Shown here in pieces: positions 17,097 to 25,121 of a DNA stretch of 64,000 nucleotides; the first letter of the stretch is position 1, and every line of letters begins with the position of its first letter. Made by a program: the position numbers and the translations under genes. Origin of the DNA: Advenella mandrilli (GTDB lineage: Bacteria > Pseudomonadota > Gammaproteobacteria > Burkholderiales > Burkholderiaceae_B); contig NZ_JAENGP010000003.1 of the NCBI RefSeq assembly GCF_016595155.1, forward strand, positions 1 through 64,000, in the 5' to 3' direction. The notes under the pieces are model-generated. The model saw nothing but the letters and a program-made list of their open reading frames with translations. It was not told the DNA's origin and made no database searches.

Positions 17097-17854
17097 GTCA
17101 GGCAATTATTAATGTTTCAGACCTGAATGTCTCTTTCGGTGCCAACCAGGTATTACATGATATTAATTTCAATGTTGCTGCGGGTGAATGTTACGGCCTG
17201 GTGGGAGAGTCCGGCTCAGGTAAATCCACCATTCTGAAAACCATTATGGGTCTGAACAAACATACGGGAAAGATTGAAATTGAAGGCACGCCATTACACA
17301 ATCATAAGCGTGACAAAGCTTTTTATCGCAAAGTCCAGATGGTATTCCAGGATCCTTACGGTTCAATCCACCCCAAACACTCCATAGACCGGATTTTATC
17401 CGAACCTCTGCATATTCAAAGATTCACAGATATTGAAACCAGAGTTTGCAAAAGCCTTGAGGATGTCGGGCTGAATCAGAGTTTTCGCTACCGTTTCCCC
17501 CACCAACTGTCCGGTGGACAGCGCCAGCGTGTTGCCATCGCCCGGGCTTTGATTACCGAACCACAAATTCTGGTCATGGACGAACCAACTTCCGCCCTTG
17601 ATGTGTCTGTGCAGTCAGAAATATTGAACCTGCTTGATGATTTGCGCCAAGAACGCAATCTTACTTATATTCTGGTCAGTCATAATCTGGCCGTCATTGC
17701 ACATATGTGTGACAAGCTGGCAGTAATGAACCGGGGGGTCATTATAGAAGAAATGACACCCAATGTGCTCTTTGCCAAATCGGCAGAAGCGCCCTATTCA
17801 AGGGAGTTGATCAAGGCCAGCTATGGTTATGAAATAGTTGAAAATACGGCCTGA
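17093..17854 (+). CDS. ABC importer ATPase 2, DppF/NikE-like
   Basis: The 253 residues carry Walker A GESGSGKST near residues 38-46, the signature LSGGQRQR, Walker B LVMDEPTSALD and the H-loop LVSHNLAVIAH. Its length is that of NikE (about 268) rather than DppF (about 330). It is the last gene of the importer operon and is followed by a strong hairpin. The NikDE-like sizes broaden the possible cargo to metal chelates or small amines, but no nickel-enzyme genes are nearby. Confidence 0.92.
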   Translation: MSQAIINVSDLNVSFGANQVLHDINFNVAAGECYGLVGESGSGKSTILKTIMGLNKHTGKIEIEGTPLHNHKRDKAFYRKVQMVFQDPYGSIHPKHSIDRILSEPLHIQRFTDIETRVCKSLEDVGLNQSFRYRFPHQLSGGQRQRVAIARALITEPQILVMDEPTSALDVSVQSEILNLLDDLRQERNLTYILVSHNLAVIAHMCDKLAVMNRGVIIEEMTPNVLFAKSAEAPYSRELIKASYGYEIVENTA

Positions 17855-17898
17855 CTTATAGAGCATTGTTTATACAAAAAAATCTATATTACAAAACC

Positions 17899-17944
17899 AA
17901 CGCCTTGCCTGCCAAACGTTTTCTGGCAAACAAGGCGTTTTTCA
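17899..17944 (+). terminator. Terminator of the transaminase/ABC importer operon
   Basis: A stem of AACGCCTTG with CAAGGCGTT encloses a second stem (TGCCA with TGGCA) and is followed by a run of five Ts. It lies 45 bases after the last ATPase gene and just before the promoter of the next unit. Confidence 0.85.
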
Positions 17945-17952
17945 TTGCACCA

Positions 17953-17980
17953 TTGACACGATTTTATATTTCTTTATAAT
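17953..17980 (+). promoter_or_regulatory. Sigma70 promoter of the Bug/hydrolase operon
   Basis: TTGACA at 17953-17958 and TATAAT at 17975-17980 are separated by 16 bp, both boxes matching consensus. The paired operator sites start eight bases downstream, overlapping the expected transcription start, as for a repressible promoter. Confidence 0.75.
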
Positions 17981-17988
17981 AACCATAA

Positions 17989-18022
17989 GTTCATTAAAAG
18001 AACATATGTTCATAATACGAAC
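17989..18022 (+). promoter_or_regulatory. Duplicated GTTC-N7-GAAC operator, site A
   Basis: GTTC-ATTAAAA-GAAC (17989-18003) and GTTC-ATAATAC-GAAC (18008-18022) are two intact palindromes separated by four bases (ATAT). This is the best-conserved of five sites with identical geometry in the window. It lies between the promoter and the ribosome binding site of the Bug gene at 18055. It is probably bound by the IclR regulator encoded at 38850-39620. Confidence 0.75.
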
Positions 18023-18054
18023 ATTTCTATTTTATATAAATATGGAGACAATAC

Positions 18055-19038
18055 ATGACGACCACAAAAAAAATGCTGGCACTGCTGGGACTGGCCTGCG
18101 GTATCAGCTTAACGCCCCTGAATCCGGCTCTTGCCAATGATACCCAATACCCCCAAAAACCAATCAGCCTGGTAATTGCCTTCCCTGCTGGCACCACGTC
18201 TGACTCCATTGGACGGATTTTTGCATCAGAATTAAGCAAGTCTATGGGTCAACCTGTCGTTGTCGAAAACAAGCCCGGTGGCAATGCGACGATCGCGGCA
18301 AAACATGCGGTAAAGGCCAAACCTGATGGTTATACTTTATTCCTGACCACCAATACCTCACATTCAGCCGCGCCATGGCTATTAAAAAATGTTGGCTATG
18401 ATCCCATCAAAGACTTTACCGCTATCAGCAGAATAGGAAACATCCCCTTTATTCTGGTTGCCAACAATAATGTCTCTGCCAATAAAGTACAGGACCTGGT
18501 CAGCCTGGCCAAACAAAAACCAGGTGAAATAACCTATGCCAGCGGTAATGCCACCGGCATCCTGGCCGGTGCCACCTTTAGTAACCGGGCCGGCATTGAT
18601 ATGTTGCACGTTCCTTATAAAGGGTCACCCAATGCACTGACTGACCTGATGGGCGGACGGGTGGATGTCATGTTCAATGACCTGCCATCCAGCCTGTCGT
18701 ATATCCAATCCAATAAAATCAAGGCGCTGGCTGTTGCCAGTGCAAAACCCAGCGCCATTGCACCAGACCTGGAGTCTATGGAAATGGCGGGTATTAACGA
18801 TTTTGACTTAAGCGCCTGGATGGGGGTCTTTGGACCGGCCGAGATGGATCCGGCAATCGTAAACCGCCTGAACACCGAGCTTAACAGAATTATTGCCGAT
18901 CCTGCCGTATACAAAAAATTGTCAGATATGGGATTTGACGCTTTCGGTTCCAAACCGGATGAGTTCGGACAATTCATTGCCGCCCAGCTGGATGTCTGGG
19001 GAGACATGATCAAAGAAGCGGGTATTGAACCACAATAA
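18055..19038 (+). CDS. Bug/TctC-family periplasmic receptor
   Basis: The 327-residue receptor has a Sec signal peptide (residues 1 to about 31, ending PALA-ND) and the family opening ISLVIAFPAGTTSDSIGRIF. It also has HVPYKGSPNALTDLMGGRVDVMF and the SAWMGVFGPAEMDP stretch. GGAGA lies eight bases before the ATG. It is the first gene of a plus-strand unit containing a second, frameshifted Bug gene and an alpha/beta-hydrolase. It sits under a consensus promoter with the duplicated operator, so it belongs to the 18-40 kb regulon. It presumably captures the regulon substrate in the periplasm. Confidence 0.92.
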   Translation: MTTTKKMLALLGLACGISLTPLNPALANDTQYPQKPISLVIAFPAGTTSDSIGRIFASELSKSMGQPVVVENKPGGNATIAAKHAVKAKPDGYTLFLTTNTSHSAAPWLLKNVGYDPIKDFTAISRIGNIPFILVANNNVSANKVQDLVSLAKQKPGEITYASGNATGILAGATFSNRAGIDMLHVPYKGSPNALTDLMGGRVDVMFNDLPSSLSYIQSNKIKALAVASAKPSAIAPDLESMEMAGINDFDLSAWMGVFGPAEMDPAIVNRLNTELNRIIADPAVYKKLSDMGFDAFGSKPDEFGQFIAAQLDVWGDMIKEAGIEPQ

Positions 19039-19116
19039 AACAGTAACAATCACTCGCTGTTTTTTTGCTTCAAGATTAAATAATATTTTTAATTCTTGAT
19101 TTTCAAGGAGGAAAAT

Positions 19117-20102
19117 TTGAATAAAAAAACCAAAAAACTGATACAGGCGATGCTCTTCACCTGCGTGGCATCCGGCATGGCCGCCAGTTCAGCACTCGCC
19201 CAGAACTACCCTAACCACCCCATCAAACTGGTTGTACCCTACCCTGCCGGTGCAGCGGTAGATAACGTCGGGCGCATGGTCGCCTCAGCCTTATCCGAAA
19301 AGCTGGACCAAACCATTATTGTTGAAAACCGTGATGGCGCAGCCTCACAAATTGGTTCCGCCCATGTGGCCAAAGCAAAGCCCGACGGCTATACATTACT
19401 GCTGACCACCCTGGATGCCCTGACCTTATTGCCACAAGTCAAAAAAAACCTTACCTATGACCCAATGGCCGATTTTCAGGATATTGCCAGAATCGCCCGT
19501 GTGCCTTACACCATCCAGTCCAACCCAAAGCTTGGGTTCAAATCCCTGGGTGACCTTGTGAATGCGGCAAAAGCGGCACCAGACAGCTTGAAATACGGTT
19601 CGACAGGAAATGGATCGCTTGCCCATGTTGCCATGGAAATGCTGTCCAACCAGGCTGATATCCAACTGATTCACGCTCCCTATCGGGGAATGGCGGCATC
19701 CCTCAATGATTTGATTGCCGGTCATATTGATTTGGCTATGGTGTCTGCGGCTACCATAGCCCCTTACGTCAAGACAGAAAAAGTACAGACTTTATCGCTG
19801 GCCTCGGCCGAAAAAACACCATGTGGCCCGAGATACCGCCAACCACTGACAGCGGCATTACCGGCGTTGAGGCAGAGCTTGAGTTCCTGGTAACCAGCCC
19901 GGCCGGAACGCCGCCTGAAATTGTCAATCTTGTTTCGGATGCAATCAACAGCATATCCCAAGAAGAAACCTTCCGTGAAAACCTGCAAAAGCAAGGGCTG
20001 GAACCCGCTTATATGGATGCAACCACATTATTGGCACGCCGCCAGAATGACAACAGGAAGTGGGAACAGGTAATTGCGCAATCTGGTATAGAGAAAGAGT
20101 AA
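19117..20102 (+). pseudogene. Frameshifted Bug/TctC-family receptor gene
   Basis: Two frames together make one Bug protein. The first runs from a TTG at 19117 (AAGGAGG six bases upstream) with a signal peptide and VVPYPAGAAVDNVGRMV, through HAPYRGMAASLNDLIAGHIDLAMV to SLASAEK. It then goes out of frame and stops at 19893. The other frame continues from about 19818 with MWPEIPPTTDSGITGVEAE and TSPAGTPPEIVN to the TAA at 20100-20102. The switch falls at the A6 run 19811-19816. One additional A would restore a full protein of about 328 residues, so this looks like a one-base loss. It may be a true pseudogene, a phase-variable tract or a sequencing error. Everything else in it looks intact. Confidence 0.85.
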
Positions 20103-20918
20103 ATGACACAAACCATTAAACAAATCCGGCACGATAACGTTACGATCGAATATATCGTCCAGGGCACGGGCACACCCATCATTATTCTTCCCTCATTGGG
20201 CAGGGGTCAAACAGACTACGATGAGCTGGCTGTTCTTCTGGAAAAACGCGGATTCAAAGTCATCAGGCCCCACCCCCGTGGCATTAACGGCAGCCAGGGC
20301 CCCATGACTGGCCTGACCCTGAAAGACCTGGCCGCTGATGTTGCCATGGTCATTCAGGCCGAAGGTGCCCCGGATGCCATTGTGGCCGGACATGCCTTGG
20401 GCAATTTCATTGCGCGCATGACCGCATCCATTTTCCCTAGGCTTGTTCGTGGTGTTGCCCTGCTGGCCGCCTCTGCCGGAAAAACCCCCTCTGGAGAGCC
20501 GTCCATTCCGCCTGACGTTCTGGAGTCAGTGACCCAAAGTGGTAATCTGACCCTCAATGAAACCGAGCGGATTGCCCATTTGCAGAAAGCCTTCTTTGCC
20601 CCTGGTAACGACTGCCGTTCATGGTTGCAGGGCTGGTATCCTGACATGAAAAAAACGCAATGGGATGCATGGCAGGCAACCCCCATCGACAGCTATTTTG
20701 CCGCCGGCACAGCACCTTTACTGGATGTACAGGCCGAACAGGATACCGTTGCGCCCAGACGGTTTTCAAGCGTTCTGAAAACGGAACTGGGAGATCGCGT
20801 AAGCACTACTGTCATTCCCAATGCGGGCCATGCATTAGTTCCCGAGCAACCGGAGGCCGTCTGTGATGCCCTGGCAGACTGGGCCACTACCTTAACGCCG
20901 GCCCGGGAAAGCGCCTGA
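20103..20918 (+). CDS. Alpha/beta-hydrolase-fold protein with Ala at the nucleophile position
   Basis: The 271 residues have the alpha/beta-hydrolase pattern: PIIILPSLGRGQTDYDELA, the nucleophile elbow VAGHALGN (residues 95-101), a late acid in VQAEQDTVAP and the histidine in NAGHALVPEQP. The elbow has Ala98 where Ser is expected (GHSxG). Ordinary serine hydrolysis is therefore impossible, unless another residue serves. GHAxGN proteins are a recurrent subfamily by my recollection. The ATG directly follows the stop of the frameshifted Bug gene, so the two are probably coupled. Regulon membership suggests a role in catabolism of the same substrate, perhaps a non-hydrolytic lyase or isomerase step. 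Confidence 0.85.
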   Translation: MTQTIKQIRHDNVTIEYIVQGTGTPIIILPSLGRGQTDYDELAVLLEKRGFKVIRPHPRGINGSQGPMTGLTLKDLAADVAMVIQAEGAPDAIVAGHALGNFIARMTASIFPRLVRGVALLAASAGKTPSGEPSIPPDVLESVTQSGNLTLNETERIAHLQKAFFAPGNDCRSWLQGWYPDMKKTQWDAWQATPIDSYFAAGTAPLLDVQAEQDTVAPRRFSSVLKTELGDRVSTTVIPNAGHALVPEQPEAVCDALADWATTLTPARESA

Positions 20919-20945
20919 CATCGTTAAGCGCAACAATGAAGTGAC

Positions 20946-20982
20946 AAAAAAGAAAGGGATTATCCAACAAGATAATCCCTTT
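20946..20982 (-). terminator. Terminator ending the minus-strand operon from 27.5 kb
   Basis: A perfect 12-bp stem (AAAGGGATTATC with GATAATCCCTTT) and a 6-nt loop is followed on the minus strand by C and six Ts. It serves the Bug gene at 21016-21981. On the plus strand the same hairpin lacks a T-run and is a weaker stop for the hydrolase gene. Confidence 0.88.
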
Positions 20983-21015
20983 AAACATGTCACTCAAGCC
21001 AAACGCTGACACTGA

Positions 21016-21981
21016 TTATTGTGCCTGGGCTCCCGAGTTTTTAACCGCCTGTCCCCAGCGAACCACTTCTTCCTGGAAATGCTTGTTAGCCTCTTCCGGC
21101 GTGTTTCCCCTTAACTCAAGACCTTGTTCCACGAGCGTTTTCTTGACGTCTTCGTTTTCCAGTGCCTTGTTCAAAGCGGAATTAAGTTTTTCAATGACAT
21201 CTTTAGGGGTTGCGGAAGGAACTGCAACCACGTGCCATGACTCTACCGTATAGTCCTTGAAACCTGATTCAATCATGGTAGGTACATCGGGCATCAAACC
21301 GGAGCGGGTAGCACCGGACTGCGCCAGAACACGGGCCCTGCCTGACTCAGCATAAGGACGTGCCAGAAATAAAGTATCCACCACCATATCCAGGTGCCCA
21401 CCTACCAGGTCAGTTACTGCCGGCGCGCTTCCTTTATAGGGCACATGGTTCATGGTGATGCCGGCGTCATGCAAAAACATGGCAGCCGCCAAATGTGCAG
21501 ACCCGCCCACGCCCGACGAACCATAATTCAATGAGTCCGGTTTTGCCTTGGCGATATCCACCAGCTCCTGGATTGTTTTGGCTGGCGAGGAGGGGGGCAC
21601 AATCACCACCAGGGGAACCGCAGCCACATCACCCACCATGGTTAAGTCTTTCAGGGTGTCATAGGGCATTTTTGGAACCAGTGATGCATTAATCGCCAAT
21701 GGGATTGCCGTCCACAAAAGCGTATAGCCGTCAGGATTGCTTTTGGCTACCTGGTCTGAACCGATCAGGGTGCCGGCACCGCCCTTGTTCTCAATAACAA
21801 GGGACTGCCCCAGAACATCCTGCATTTTACTGGAAACCGCACGGGCAACCTGGTCAACGGTGCCACCGGCCGGGAAAGGCACAATAACCCGGATCGGTTT
21901 ATTGGGAAATTCCTGGGCACTGACCCCAAGCGAAACACACAGGCCAATACCGGCCAACATTATTTTTTTAATCAAAACCAT
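21016..21981 (-). CDS. Bug/TctC-family periplasmic receptor
   Basis: The 321-residue receptor has a Sec signal peptide (about residues 1-22, ending VSAQ) and IRVIVPFPAGGTVDQVAR. It also has LNYGSSGVGGSAHLAAAM, HVPYKGSAPAVTDLVGGHLDMVVD and VPSATPKDVIEKLN. AAGGAGAT immediately precedes the ATG. It is the last gene of the minus-strand operon that starts at 27532, separated from the acyl-CoA dehydrogenase by 53 bases containing a strong hairpin. Placement after catabolic genes suggests it binds the same class of carboxylate. No TctAB membrane subunits are present. Confidence 0.92.
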   Translation of the reverse strand: MVLIKKIMLAGIGLCVSLGVSAQEFPNKPIRVIVPFPAGGTVDQVARAVSSKMQDVLGQSLVIENKGGAGTLIGSDQVAKSNPDGYTLLWTAIPLAINASLVPKMPYDTLKDLTMVGDVAAVPLVVIVPPSSPAKTIQELVDIAKAKPDSLNYGSSGVGGSAHLAAAMFLHDAGITMNHVPYKGSAPAVTDLVGGHLDMVVDTLFLARPYAESGRARVLAQSGATRSGLMPDVPTMIESGFKDYTVESWHVVAVPSATPKDVIEKLNSALNKALENEDVKKTLVEQGLELRGNTPEEANKHFQEEVVRWGQAVKNSGAQAQ

Positions 21982-22001
21982 ATCTCCTTGAATGATTTAA
22001 C

Positions 22002-22026
22002 AGCCATCTTCCCGGGGAAGATGGCT
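22002..22026. other. Intercistronic hairpin between acyl-CoA dehydrogenase and Bug gene
   Basis: AGCCATCTTC and GAAGATGGCT form a 10-bp perfect stem around a short C/G loop. On the plus strand it is followed by a T-rich run. On the minus strand, which carries the genes here, it is only an intercistronic stem-loop. It could tune relative expression of the receptor by protecting the mRNA. Confidence 0.55.
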
Positions 22027-22034
22027 ATTCTTTT

Positions 22035-23189
22035 TTATCTGAATGCCGCCATACCGGTCAGCTCACGGCCATGAATCATGGCCAGGATGCCCATCGTGCC
22101 GTCAGGTACCTGGAACATGCGTGCATCGCGCCACATTCTTTCCAGACCCAGCTCCTGGCTGATGCCCATACCACCATGCAATTGCATGGCAAGATTGATG
22201 GCTCTTTCGCTGGCATGGGTTGCATAGCGTTTGGCCATGGCTGACGTGCCATTTGAGCGCAAACCCTGATCCATGCAACTGAGGGCGTAATAACACATTA
22301 ATCTTGCACTGATAACCTGTGTTTCAATATCAGACAGATCCTGCTGCACCAACTGGTGCGCACCCAGCAGCTTACCAAACTGTTTTCTGGTTGAGACGTA
22401 TTCACGGCTCATTTCCAATGCTTTCTGCGCATCATGAACCGTCATCAGGCCCAGCAGGGGACGGTTGGCATTCCATGCCAGTGTCAGGTATTTACCGGCA
22501 TCGCCCGGCTCACCAATAATATGGGAAACAGGCACTTTGGTACGCTCAAAAACAACTTCACTCAAATGTCCCTGTTGCAAACCACTAACGGGAATTTCCC
22601 TTATTTCAACATCTGACTGGCTCAAATCCACCAGCACACGGCGCGTTAACGGGCGACCGTTTTCATCGGTTCCGCTATAGCAGGATACGTTCATGACATC
22701 ACAAATGGATGCATTCGTAATCCAGATTTTGCGACCTGTGATATAACCATATTCCCCTTCGATTTCCAGCTTGGTTTTTACCGCATTGGAATCAGAACCG
22801 GCTTCTGGCTCTGTATTGGCAGTACAAGCAATTTTTTTGCCGGCAATAAGATCGGGCAAATAAGCCTGGCGGATTTCTTCAGGGCAACCCGCATTAATCC
22901 GGGAAATCGTTCCTTCATGGGAAATAAGCGACAGCGCAATCACTGGCGGCAACTGTTCAACGATCATGCCAAAGTCCAGCATATTCAAGCCGCCACCGCC
23001 ATCCTCCACCGACAAGCGCGGGGCTGTGATACCCAGCTCGGCCAGCTGCTCGAAAATCTGCAGCATGACAGACTTTGGCAAGGGCTCTGTTACCGGATAC
23101 TGTGCAATCAAAGGCTCAATAAACTCTTTGGCAACACGACGTGTTGCCGAAACCATCATTTCCTGGTCTTCTGTTAATTTAAAATCCAT
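22035..23189 (-). CDS. Acyl-CoA dehydrogenase family protein
   Basis: The 384-residue flavoprotein has the usual three-domain layout. The N-terminal helical domain is followed by TANTEPEAGSD (residues 123-133, FAD and substrate contact), the beta domain with GRKIWITNA, and the C-terminal helices with STRKQFGK and QLHGGMGISQE. In typical medium- and short-chain enzymes the base is Glu in YEGT; here the corresponding segment reads QVPDGT, so D363 occupies that place. A weakened or altered base, or different chemistry, is possible. In its operon with hydratase, SDR and two thiolases it would make the first unsaturation of a CoA thioester. Confidence 0.9.
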   Translation of the reverse strand: MDFKLTEDQEMMVSATRRVAKEFIEPLIAQYPVTEPLPKSVMLQIFEQLAELGITAPRLSVEDGGGGLNMLDFGMIVEQLPPVIALSLISHEGTISRINAGCPEEIRQAYLPDLIAGKKIACTANTEPEAGSDSNAVKTKLEIEGEYGYITGRKIWITNASICDVMNVSCYSGTDENGRPLTRRVLVDLSQSDVEIREIPVSGLQQGHLSEVVFERTKVPVSHIIGEPGDAGKYLTLAWNANRPLLGLMTVHDAQKALEMSREYVSTRKQFGKLLGAHQLVQQDLSDIETQVISARLMCYYALSCMDQGLRSNGTSAMAKRYATHASERAINLAMQLHGGMGISQELGLERMWRDARMFQVPDGTMGILAMIHGRELTGMAAFR

Positions 23190-23212
23190 TTCTTTTCACT
23201 CTCATACAAAAT

Positions 23213-23500
23213 TCATACTGTCTGGACAGCCAGTACATCCAGCTCTCCCAGACCATCCCTTAATTTCCTGATTTCCCGGTATTCATCAGAATCCCACAGG
23301 TCCTGGATCGCCTGCAGGGAGGGGAACTCAAATACGGTAAGGCGTTCTTTATCAAATCTGCCCTCCAGCACGATGGGCGTTTCACGCTTAACCACATATT
23401 TCCCGCCATAAGAAGCGAAGCATTCACCGACCCTGGACTGATAGGGTTCCCATCCCTCACTCTTTAACACTTTGGTTACAACAATCATCAATGCAGCCAT
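23213..23500 (-). CDS. DUF1330-family small protein
   Basis: The 95 residues match DUF1330, a dimeric alpha/beta-barrel (ferredoxin-like) fold: ALMIVVTKVLKSEGWEPYQS at the start, GGKYVVKRETPIVLEGRF and VFEFPSLQAIQDLWDSDEYREI. A strong GGAGGAGA precedes the ATG. It lies between the acyl-CoA dehydrogenase and an enoyl-CoA hydratase. DUF1330 proteins often occur in catabolic operons but have no general assigned reaction. An isomerase, cyclase or monooxygenase-like auxiliary role in this pathway is only a possibility. Confidence 0.88.
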   Translation of the reverse strand: MAALMIVVTKVLKSEGWEPYQSRVGECFASYGGKYVVKRETPIVLEGRFDKERLTVFEFPSLQAIQDLWDSDEYREIRKLRDGLGELDVLAVQTV

Positions 23501-23533
23501 ATTTTGTCTCCTCCACTTCTGTCCTGTCAGGCG

Positions 23534-24337
23534 TCACGCACCCTTATATTCAGGTTTGCGTTTTTCCGCAAAAGCCACCCGCCCTTCTATCCGGTCTGTT
23601 GAATCACGCAACAAACCCCACTGCAGGTTTGAGTGCGATACAAAGTCACGCGGAGCCAGGTGAGCCGTTTCAACCGCCAGTTTTTTAACTGCCTGCACCG
23701 CCAGAGGGCCGTTTTGTGCAATTCTGCCGGCAATATCAAGCGCCATCGGCAATAAACCGCCCTGTTCCGCCACATCACTAACAATACCCATACGCAAGGC
23801 TTCCTGCGCATTGATACGGTCGCCGGTCAGCGCCATCTTAAGCGCATTGGCCGAACCGGTGGTACGCATCAAATACTGCACACCACCCACCGCAGGTACG
23901 CTGGCGACCTTGACTTCGGGCAAGGCAAAAGAGGCCGTGTCACTGGCAATGCGAATATCACATTGCAAGGCCAGCTCAAGCCCGCCGCCCAGGCAATAGC
24001 CGTTAATGGCGGCAATAAGCGGTTTCCATATTTCAAGATCGCTCAAGTCAATCAACCTTGTGTAACCGCCATGCAAAGCCTCTTTGTTACGACCATAAAG
24101 CTGCCCTTTGATAAAGCTGGAGTCGGGCGGCATGGTTTTTTTCAGGTTGGCACCGGCACAAAAGGCCTTGTCACCGGCACCCGTCAGGATAATGACACGT
24201 ACATTGTCGTCATTCTGCAAATCCACCAATAAGGACCGCATCTGCAAAACATCATCAATGGTCAGTGCATTCAGCGACTCTTGTGCATCCAGCACAACCG
24301 TTGCAATGTAATTTTCAATAGTATGTTGAATTGCCAT
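23534..24337 (-). CDS. Enoyl-CoA hydratase/isomerase
   Basis: From the ATG at 24337 (AAAGG six bases upstream; the longer frame to 24388 overlaps the SDR gene) the protein has 267 residues. Unlike the crotonases at 4.7 and 7.6 kb, it keeps both catalytic glutamates: GGGLELALQCD and LPEVKVAS. The oxyanion-hole segment is KAFCAGANLK. It would hydrate the enoyl-CoA made by the adjacent acyl-CoA dehydrogenase, giving a 3-hydroxyacyl-CoA for the SDR that precedes it in the operon. Confidence 0.9.
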   Translation of the reverse strand: MAIQHTIENYIATVVLDAQESLNALTIDDVLQMRSLLVDLQNDDNVRVIILTGAGDKAFCAGANLKKTMPPDSSFIKGQLYGRNKEALHGGYTRLIDLSDLEIWKPLIAAINGYCLGGGLELALQCDIRIASDTASFALPEVKVASVPAVGGVQYLMRTTGSANALKMALTGDRINAQEALRMGIVSDVAEQGGLLPMALDIAGRIAQNGPLAVQAVKKLAVETAHLAPRDFVSHSNLQWGLLRDSTDRIEGRVAFAEKRKPEYKGA

Positions 24338-24351
24338 AATTGCCTTTCCCG

Positions 24352-25098
24352 TTAAACACTTGGGCTGCTTAAAGAGCGGCCGCCGCAAACATATAATGTC
24401 TGTCCGGTAATGTAAGACGAGTTTTTCCCGATGAAAAACAGGATCGCCTGGGCAATATCTTCCGGTTGCCCAATGCGGCCTACCGGGACACTGGTTTTAA
24501 GGCGGTCTTTTACTTCAGGCTTGAAGTTATTAAATAAGGGCGTTTCAACAATACCCGGGGCAATGGCATTGGCCGTGATGCCTTCTTTTGCCAGCTCGAT
24601 AGCCAGGGAGCGGGTCAAACTGACGACGCCACCTTTAGCTGCCGAATAATTGGCCTGGCCAAAGCCACCCAGCCATGCGCGTGAAGAGATATTGACAATC
24701 CGGCCGTATTTTTGCTCAATCATGCCCGGAATGACTTCTTTCACACAAAGAAACTGTGATTTAAGATTCACGTTAATAACAAAGTCCCAATCTTCCTCTG
24801 TCATTTTGGTAATTCTTTTGTCTCTGGCGATCCCGGCATTATTAACAAGAATATCCGGGGTTTTCCATTTCTGGCTTACTTGTTCAACGCCTTTTTTGAC
24901 ATCTTCACTTGACGTCACATCAACACGAACCCCCATCAGGGAATCCGCATGTGCTTTAAGTTCGTTTTGAGCCTGTTCAATCGCCTGATCATTAATATCA
25001 AACATGGCCACTTTATAACCTGCTTCAAGCAACGCCTTGGTAACGCCCAATCCAATACCGTTTGCCCCACCCGTTACAACTGCAATTTCTTTATTCAT
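24352..25098 (-). CDS. SDR-family oxidoreductase (FabG / 3-hydroxyacyl-CoA dehydrogenase-like)
   Basis: The 248-residue classical short-chain dehydrogenase has cofactor motif TGGANGIG at 9-16, NNAG at 86-89, catalytic serine in NISS (138/139), and Tyr151 and Lys155 in YSAAK. The acidic D34 in FDIN after the second strand favours NAD over NADP. AAGGTGAG precedes the ATG. Its place between hydratase and thiolase genes makes oxidation of a 3-hydroxyacyl-CoA to the 3-oxo compound the most likely step. Confidence 0.9.
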   Translation of the reverse strand: MNKEIAVVTGGANGIGLGVTKALLEAGYKVAMFDINDQAIEQAQNELKAHADSLMGVRVDVTSSEDVKKGVEQVSQKWKTPDILVNNAGIARDKRITKMTEEDWDFVINVNLKSQFLCVKEVIPGMIEQKYGRIVNISSRAWLGGFGQANYSAAKGGVVSLTRSLAIELAKEGITANAIAPGIVETPLFNNFKPEVKDRLKTSVPVGRIGQPEDIAQAILFFIGKNSSYITGQTLYVCGGRSLSSPSV

Positions 25099-25121
25099 TT
25101 TCTCACCTTGCCTGTATTTGT

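Noticed and set aside
19805-19830. Programmed -1 frameshifting at the A6 tract of the Bug gene
   Set aside because: The tract does not sit in a canonical X-XXY-YYZ heptamer in the zero frame and I see no clear downstream stimulatory hairpin, so simple base loss is more likely. Slippage is not excluded.
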